Positions 60,360-64,000 of a stretch of 64,000 nucleotides of DNA are shown here, piece by piece. Source of the stretch: Burkholderiales bacterium. Lineage in GTDB: Bacteria > Pseudomonadota > Gammaproteobacteria > Burkholderiales > WYBJ01. Each line of letters opens with the position of its first letter. Within the stretch, counting starts at the first letter, position 1. The stretch covers positions 124,001 through 188,000 of the forward strand of contig JALHQN010000009.1 in NCBI GenBank assembly GCA_022841915.1. The letters are read 5' to 3'. Under the pieces are notes generated by a model. It did not search any database and was not told the DNA's origin. It saw only the letters and a program-made list of their open reading frames with translations. The translations under genes and the position numbers were made by a program.

Positions 60360-60418
60360 GGCGATGGCGTGCCAAGGCAGACCATGCGTCTGCCTTGGCA
60401 CGTCTCGGCGTCATCGCC
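60360..60418. terminator. Large hairpin between the Bug gene and the PhnD-like operon
   Basis: GTGCCAAGGCAGAC (60369-60382) and GTCTGCCTTGGCAC (60388-60401) pair perfectly over 14 bases around CATGC. Outer arms GGCGATG and CATCGCC add seven more pairs across an internal loop. It lies 12 bases after the Bug stop. No T-tract. Confidence 0.6.
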
Positions 60419-60547
60419 GCGCAACCTCGGCCCGGATCGCGGGCCAGCGCGCCCCTTTCGATGACAGGCGCGAGCGATGCGATGCCAGCGAAAACCATGC
60501 CGTGTTAGCATCGAGACCCATCCATCTGCTGCGAAAGGACGCATTCC

Positions 60548-61435
60548 ATGCCTTCGGCACGCCCTGCATTCACGACCTTGCGCCGCCACTTCTTCGGTTT
60601 CGTTTTCGTTCTGTGCGCAATGTCGCTCGTCGCGACGGCCCAGGCCCAGCAGCTACTGCGTGTCACCACCATTCCGGAGGAAGCCGCGACCGAGCAGATG
60701 CGCAAGTTCGGCCCACTGGCGAGATATCTCGAAAAGCAGCTCGGCATGAAAGTCGAGTTCACGCCGGTGAACGACTACCCCGCCGCCGTCGAGGCATTGG
60801 TGAACAAGCAGGTCGACGTGGTCTGGTTCGGCGGCTTCACCCATGTGCAGGCGCAAATCCGCTCCGGCGGCAAGATCATTCCGATCGCGCAACGCGAAGA
60901 AGACACCCAGTTCCGCTCGGTCTTCATCTCGCAAAAGTCGTCGGGCATCAATAGTCTGACGGATCTCAAGGGCAAACAGGTGAGCTTCGGCTCGCAATCG
61001 AGCACCTCGGGCCATCTCATGCCGCGCACGTTTCTGCTGCAGGCAGGCATCGAACCGGACCGCGACTTCAAGCGCATCGCCTACTCGGGCGCGCATGATG
61101 CGACCATCGCATCCGTGGTGAGCGGGCGCGTCGACGCCGCAGCGCTCGACATCACGGTCTGGCGCAAGTTCGTGAACGAGAAGAAGGTCGACACTTCCAA
61201 GGTCGATGTGTTCTACACCACGCCCCCCTTCTTCAACTACAACTGGTCGGTGCATGCCGACATGCCGCAGGCATTGCGCGAACGCCTGACCAAGGCGCTG
61301 CTCGATCTGGACATGAGCACCCCCGAAGGCAAGGAAATCCTGACCTTGAATCGCGCCACCAAGTACATTCCCACCAAGGCCGAGAACTACAAGGGCCTGG
61401 AGACGGCCGGGCGTAGCGCCGGCCTGATCAAGTAG
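60548..61435 (+). CDS. PhnD-like ABC binding protein, putative selenate-importer type
   Basis: A 295-residue periplasmic binding protein of the phosphonate/phosphite (PhnD) superfamily. The signal peptide ends at AQA (residue 33). Segments LLRVTTIPEEAATEQMRKFGPLARYLEKQLGM, WFGGFTHVQAQIRSGGKIIPIAQREED, FGSQSSTSGHLMPRTFLLQAGIEPDRDF and FYTTPPFFNYNWSVHADMP match my memory of the family annotated 'putative selenate ABC transporter substrate-binding protein' better than true PhnD. That name rests on genomic association with selenium use, not biochemistry. The ATG follows AAAGGACG. It heads a four-gene operon with an ATPase and two permeases. Confidence 0.85.
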   Translation: MPSARPAFTTLRRHFFGFVFVLCAMSLVATAQAQQLLRVTTIPEEAATEQMRKFGPLARYLEKQLGMKVEFTPVNDYPAAVEALVNKQVDVVWFGGFTHVQAQIRSGGKIIPIAQREEDTQFRSVFISQKSSGINSLTDLKGKQVSFGSQSSTSGHLMPRTFLLQAGIEPDRDFKRIAYSGAHDATIASVVSGRVDAAALDITVWRKFVNEKKVDTSKVDVFYTTPPFFNYNWSVHADMPQALRERLTKALLDLDMSTPEGKEILTLNRATKYIPTKAENYKGLETAGRSAGLIK

Positions 61436-61453
61436 CCGGGAAAGCCGCAAGGC

Positions 61454-62290
61454 ATGCGCATCGAGTTGGAGGCAGTCGCAGCGAAACATCCCGCTGCGAA
61501 GGTCGAAGCGGCACCGGCGTTGCAGGCACTCGATCTTTCCATCGCGCAAGGCGAGCAGGTCGCAGTCATCGGTCCTTCCGGCGCCGGCAAGACCACGCTC
61601 ATGCATGTCCTCGCCTGCGCGCTGGCGCCCAACGCAGGCCGCCTGCTGCTCGACAGCCGCGATCCCTGGCGGCTGCCGGTGCGAGAACTGCAACGGTTGC
61701 GCGGCCGGCTGTTTCTCGCGCCGCAGACCCCGCCGCTGCCGCCGCGCCAACGGGTAGTCACGTCGGTGTTGGCGGCGCGCCTGCCTTCGATGTCGCTGTG
61801 GGCCAGTGTCCGCTCGCTCGTCTATCCCATCGGCATCGAGCAGGCCCATGCGGCGCTGACACGGTTCGATCTCGCGCCCAAACTCTGGGATCGCGTCGAT
61901 CGACTCTCCGGCGGCGAGCGCCAGCGCGTCGGACTCGCGCGTGCGCTGGTCGCGCCCGCGTCGTTGTGGCTGGTCGACGAGCCGCTCTCGGCACTCGATC
62001 CCACGCGGGCCAGGCTTGCCATCGACACCTTGGTGTCCGCCTCCGCCGAGCAGGGGGCCACGCTGGTGGCGACGCTGCACCAAGTGGATGTCGCCGTCTC
62101 CCGCTTTCCGCGCGTGATCGGCTTGCGCGAGGGCCGCCTGGTCTTCGATCTGCCTGCGGCCGACGTCACGCGAGACCTTCTGAGCAGACTCTATGCGCAG
62201 TTCGAGCACGAGCTGGAGGGAGCCCCTCCGGTAGCCGATGTGGGAGCTGACGCGTACAAGCCGGCCTCGTCGCCACTGATATGTCGATGA
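61454..62290 (+). CDS. PhnC-like ABC transporter ATPase
   Basis: A 278-residue ATP-binding subunit. Walker A is GPSGAGKTT (40-48), the signature is LSGGERQRVGLARAL, Walker B is LWLVDEPLSALDP and the switch His is in ATLHQVD. It powers the importer formed with the adjacent binding protein and two permeases. It starts 18 bases after the binding-protein stop and overlaps the next gene by ten bases. The C-terminal extension after about residue 250 is unusual and shows no motif. Confidence 0.92.
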   Translation: MRIELEAVAAKHPAAKVEAAPALQALDLSIAQGEQVAVIGPSGAGKTTLMHVLACALAPNAGRLLLDSRDPWRLPVRELQRLRGRLFLAPQTPPLPPRQRVVTSVLAARLPSMSLWASVRSLVYPIGIEQAHAALTRFDLAPKLWDRVDRLSGGERQRVGLARALVAPASLWLVDEPLSALDPTRARLAIDTLVSASAEQGATLVATLHQVDVAVSRFPRVIGLREGRLVFDLPAADVTRDLLSRLYAQFEHELEGAPPVADVGADAYKPASSPLICR

Positions 62291-63126
62291 GCATGACGAC
62301 GGCCGCCGCCTTGCCCGAGCTGCGGGATCCGGCCTGGCGCGGGCGCGTATTCTGGTTCCTGTTCGCGCTCGTGCTGCTCGGGCCTGCCCTGGTCGCGACC
62401 GAGTTCAAGGTCTGGGCCCTGTTCTCGCCCGACAACCTGAGAGTCTCAGCACACTTTCTCGGCGACTTCTTTCCCCCGAAAATCGAACCGGAGTTTCTGG
62501 CGATGGTGGCGCGGGAAGCCTGGCGCACCGTGGCCATCGCCACGGCGGGGATGGCCCTCGCGCTGGTGCTGGCCATCCCGCTTGCCGTCGCGTCGACCGC
62601 GGTGCTCTCGGTATCGGCCCTGTCGGGACGCATGCGCCTGCTGCCGTTCGTGGTACGCCAGGCGATCCGCTGGCTGCTGATCGTGCTGCGCAGCGTGCCG
62701 GAGCTGATTTGGGCGCTCGTCTTCGTACGTGTCGTGGGCCTCGGCGCCACCGCGGGCGTACTCGCGATCGCCCTGACCTACAGCGGCATGCTCGGCAAAG
62801 TCTACGGGGAGATCCTCGAAAGCGGTGAAGCGCATGCCACGACCTCCTTGCTGCGCAATGGGGCCGGGCGACTGCAGGCATTCTGCTATGGCCTGCTGCC
62901 GCAGAACGCGGCTGAACTGACGAGCTACAGCGTCTACCGCTGGGAGTGCGCGATTCGCTCTTCGGCCGTGCTCGGCTTCGTCGGCGCAGGCGGTCTCGGC
63001 CAGCAGATGGACACCTCGATGAAGATGTTCAACGGCTCCGAGGTCAGCACGATGCTGATCGTGTTCGTGCTCCTGGTCTGGCTGGCCGACTGGGCGAGCG
63101 GGCGCCTGCGGCGAGTGCTCGCATGA
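62281..63126 (+). CDS. PhnE-like ABC permease 1
   Basis: A 281-residue inner-membrane permease with about six segments. It carries the permease EAA-type loop late in the protein (FCYGLLPQNAAELTSYSVYRWECAIRSSAVLGFVGAGGLGQQM). It begins ten bases inside the ATPase gene and its stop overlaps the start of permease 2 as ATGA, so the complex is made in a coupled way. Function is as for the operon: uptake of an oxyanion, possibly selenate. Confidence 0.92.
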   Translation: MSMSMTTAAALPELRDPAWRGRVFWFLFALVLLGPALVATEFKVWALFSPDNLRVSAHFLGDFFPPKIEPEFLAMVAREAWRTVAIATAGMALALVLAIPLAVASTAVLSVSALSGRMRLLPFVVRQAIRWLLIVLRSVPELIWALVFVRVVGLGATAGVLAIALTYSGMLGKVYGEILESGEAHATTSLLRNGAGRLQAFCYGLLPQNAAELTSYSVYRWECAIRSSAVLGFVGAGGLGQQMDTSMKMFNGSEVSTMLIVFVLLVWLADWASGRLRRVLA

Positions 63127-63965
63127 GCACCCCCGGCGATTCCCGCGCGTGGTCGTCGACGGTGAGGATTCCGCCGCCCCCGCCCCTGCTGCATGTGCGC
63201 TGCATGGTGTGCTGGATCATCGTCGGCATCGGCCTGATGGTGATCGCCAGCTTCGCCACACTCGATTTGCAGCTCGCGCGGCTGTTTTCGGTAGAGGCCG
63301 CTCAACGCATGGGCAAGTTTCTCGGCGAGCTCTTGTCGCCCTCGCTCAGCCCGGAATTTCTCGCCAAGCTCGCCATCGCCAGCCTCGAGACCATCGCGAT
63401 GTCGGCTGTCGGCACCGTTCTGGCAGTGATCTTCGGCCTGCTCCTCGCAGTGCCGGCGAGCCGCACCCACGAAGGGGATCGCGCCCTGGCTCGCGGCCCG
63501 ACCCGGCTGGTGCTCAATGTGCTGCGCTCGATTCCCGAACTCGTGTGGGCCGCGCTGCTGCTGATATCCGCGGGGCTCGGGCCGCTCGCCGGCACGCTGG
63601 CGCTCGCCATGCACACGACCGGCGTACTGGGCCGACTGTTCGCGGAGGCGATCGAGAATGCGCCGCCGGCACCCGGCTTCGCGTTGCGCACCCAGGGTGT
63701 ACCTGAAGGCCGCGTGTTTCTGTACTCGGCGCTGCCCCAGATTTTGCCGCAGCTGCTCTCCTATACGCTCTATCGCTGGGAGAACAATATTCGCGCGGCG
63801 GCGGTGCTCGGTGTCGTCGGCGGTGGCGGACTCGGCCAGATGCTGGCCTTCCACATGGGTCTGTTTCAGATGAGCGAAACGAGTTCGGTCCTGCTGGCGA
63901 CGATCCTGCTGGTCGCCATGGTCGATCTGATCTCGTACTTCGCACGCCGCGTGCTGGGCCGCTAG
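63123..63965 (+). CDS. PhnE-like ABC permease 2
   Basis: A 280-residue permease paralogous to its neighbour: LSPEFLAKLAIASLETIAMSAVGTVLAVIFGLLLA, LNVLRSIPELVWAALLL and LPQILPQLLSYTLYRWENNIRAAAVLGVVGGGGLGQML align with permease 1. The N-terminus is longer and proline-rich (RIPPPPPLLH) before the first membrane segment. The ATGA overlap with the previous stop fixes the start. The two permeases should form a heterodimer. The window ends 35 bases after its stop. Confidence 0.92.
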   Translation: MSTPGDSRAWSSTVRIPPPPPLLHVRCMVCWIIVGIGLMVIASFATLDLQLARLFSVEAAQRMGKFLGELLSPSLSPEFLAKLAIASLETIAMSAVGTVLAVIFGLLLAVPASRTHEGDRALARGPTRLVLNVLRSIPELVWAALLLISAGLGPLAGTLALAMHTTGVLGRLFAEAIENAPPAPGFALRTQGVPEGRVFLYSALPQILPQLLSYTLYRWENNIRAAAVLGVVGGGGLGQMLAFHMGLFQMSETSSVLLATILLVAMVDLISYFARRVLGR

Positions 63966-64000
63966 GCGACAAGACGCCGCTCTGGCACACGCTGCGGCAG

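Noticed and set aside
60653-62209. 518-codon minus-strand frame under the PhnD/PhnC genes
   Set aside because: Walker and binding-protein motifs on the plus strand settle the coding strand.
1-64000. CRISPR arrays, insertion sequences, phage genes, rRNA and tRNA genes
   Set aside because: Looked for regular direct repeats, transposase or integrase motifs and cloverleafs by eye; none found.

Overview
This is a GC-rich, densely coded chromosomal window with no rRNA, tRNA, insertion sequence, phage gene or CRISPR array that I could see. The gene content points to an environmental betaproteobacterium, probably Burkholderiales-like. The reasons are five Bug/TctC-type periplasmic binding proteins, four MmgE/PrpD paralogs, a complete TctCBA set, a Gram-negative porin, a PEP-CTERM protein and a sox gene set. 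The taxonomy is inferred from content only.

Layout. 1-5100: a left-truncated lytic transglycosylase (mltB), a fumarylacetoacetase-family hydrolase, a D-threonine-aldolase-like PLP enzyme, an aldo/keto reductase and a secreted erythromycin-esterase-like protein. 5365-10208: a two-subunit periplasmic molybdenum hydroxylase (IorAB type) running straight into soxXYZA. This sox set has no soxB, and its SoxY lacks the usual GGCGG swinging arm. 10297-13458: a two-gene operon encoding a UGSC-family selenoprotein and a partner, divergent from a class III CoA transferase. The selenoprotein gene is read through an in-frame TGA that is followed at once by a bacterial SECIS-like hairpin. 13666-21129: an alpha-2-macroglobulin (thioester present) with penicillin-binding protein 1C. 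21483-27506: a lactonase, an MmgE/PrpD protein, a Bug protein and an ADP-forming acyl-CoA synthetase. 27637-33780: three translationally coupled CitE/HpcH-like genes divergent from tctCBA.

33881-43193: an amidohydrolase, an ANTAR response regulator, a ThDP enzyme, an AI-2E-family permease, a pirin, a TauD/TfdA dioxygenase, another MmgE/PrpD protein and a PEP-CTERM protein. 43600-50061: a phospholipid-N-methyltransferase-like protein, two more MmgE/PrpD genes with an AhpD-like protein, and two Bug genes. 50310-57361: a tandem UspA protein, a Na/Pi cotransporter, a fused betaine-type ABC binding protein/permease without an ATPase, an MFS transporter and a porin. 57788-60348: DUF-type small proteins, a MaoC dehydratase and a Bug gene. 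60548-63965: a four-gene PhnD/C/E/E-like ABC importer whose binding protein resembles the putative selenate-transporter family.

How it fits together. Most of the window looks like uptake and catabolism of organic acids: Bug/Tct binding proteins and permeases, CoA ligase and CoA transferase, CitE-like lyases, MmgE/PrpD, MaoC, FAH and amidohydrolase. The most notable features are the Sec-encoding gene, easily misread as two truncated genes, together with a possible selenate importer; the variant Sox/Mo-hydroxylase cluster; and the CitE triplet in which only one member keeps the full set of active-site residues. Several intergenic gaps carry long, near-perfect hairpins, only two of which (27560-27595 and 33801-33833) have a T-tract.
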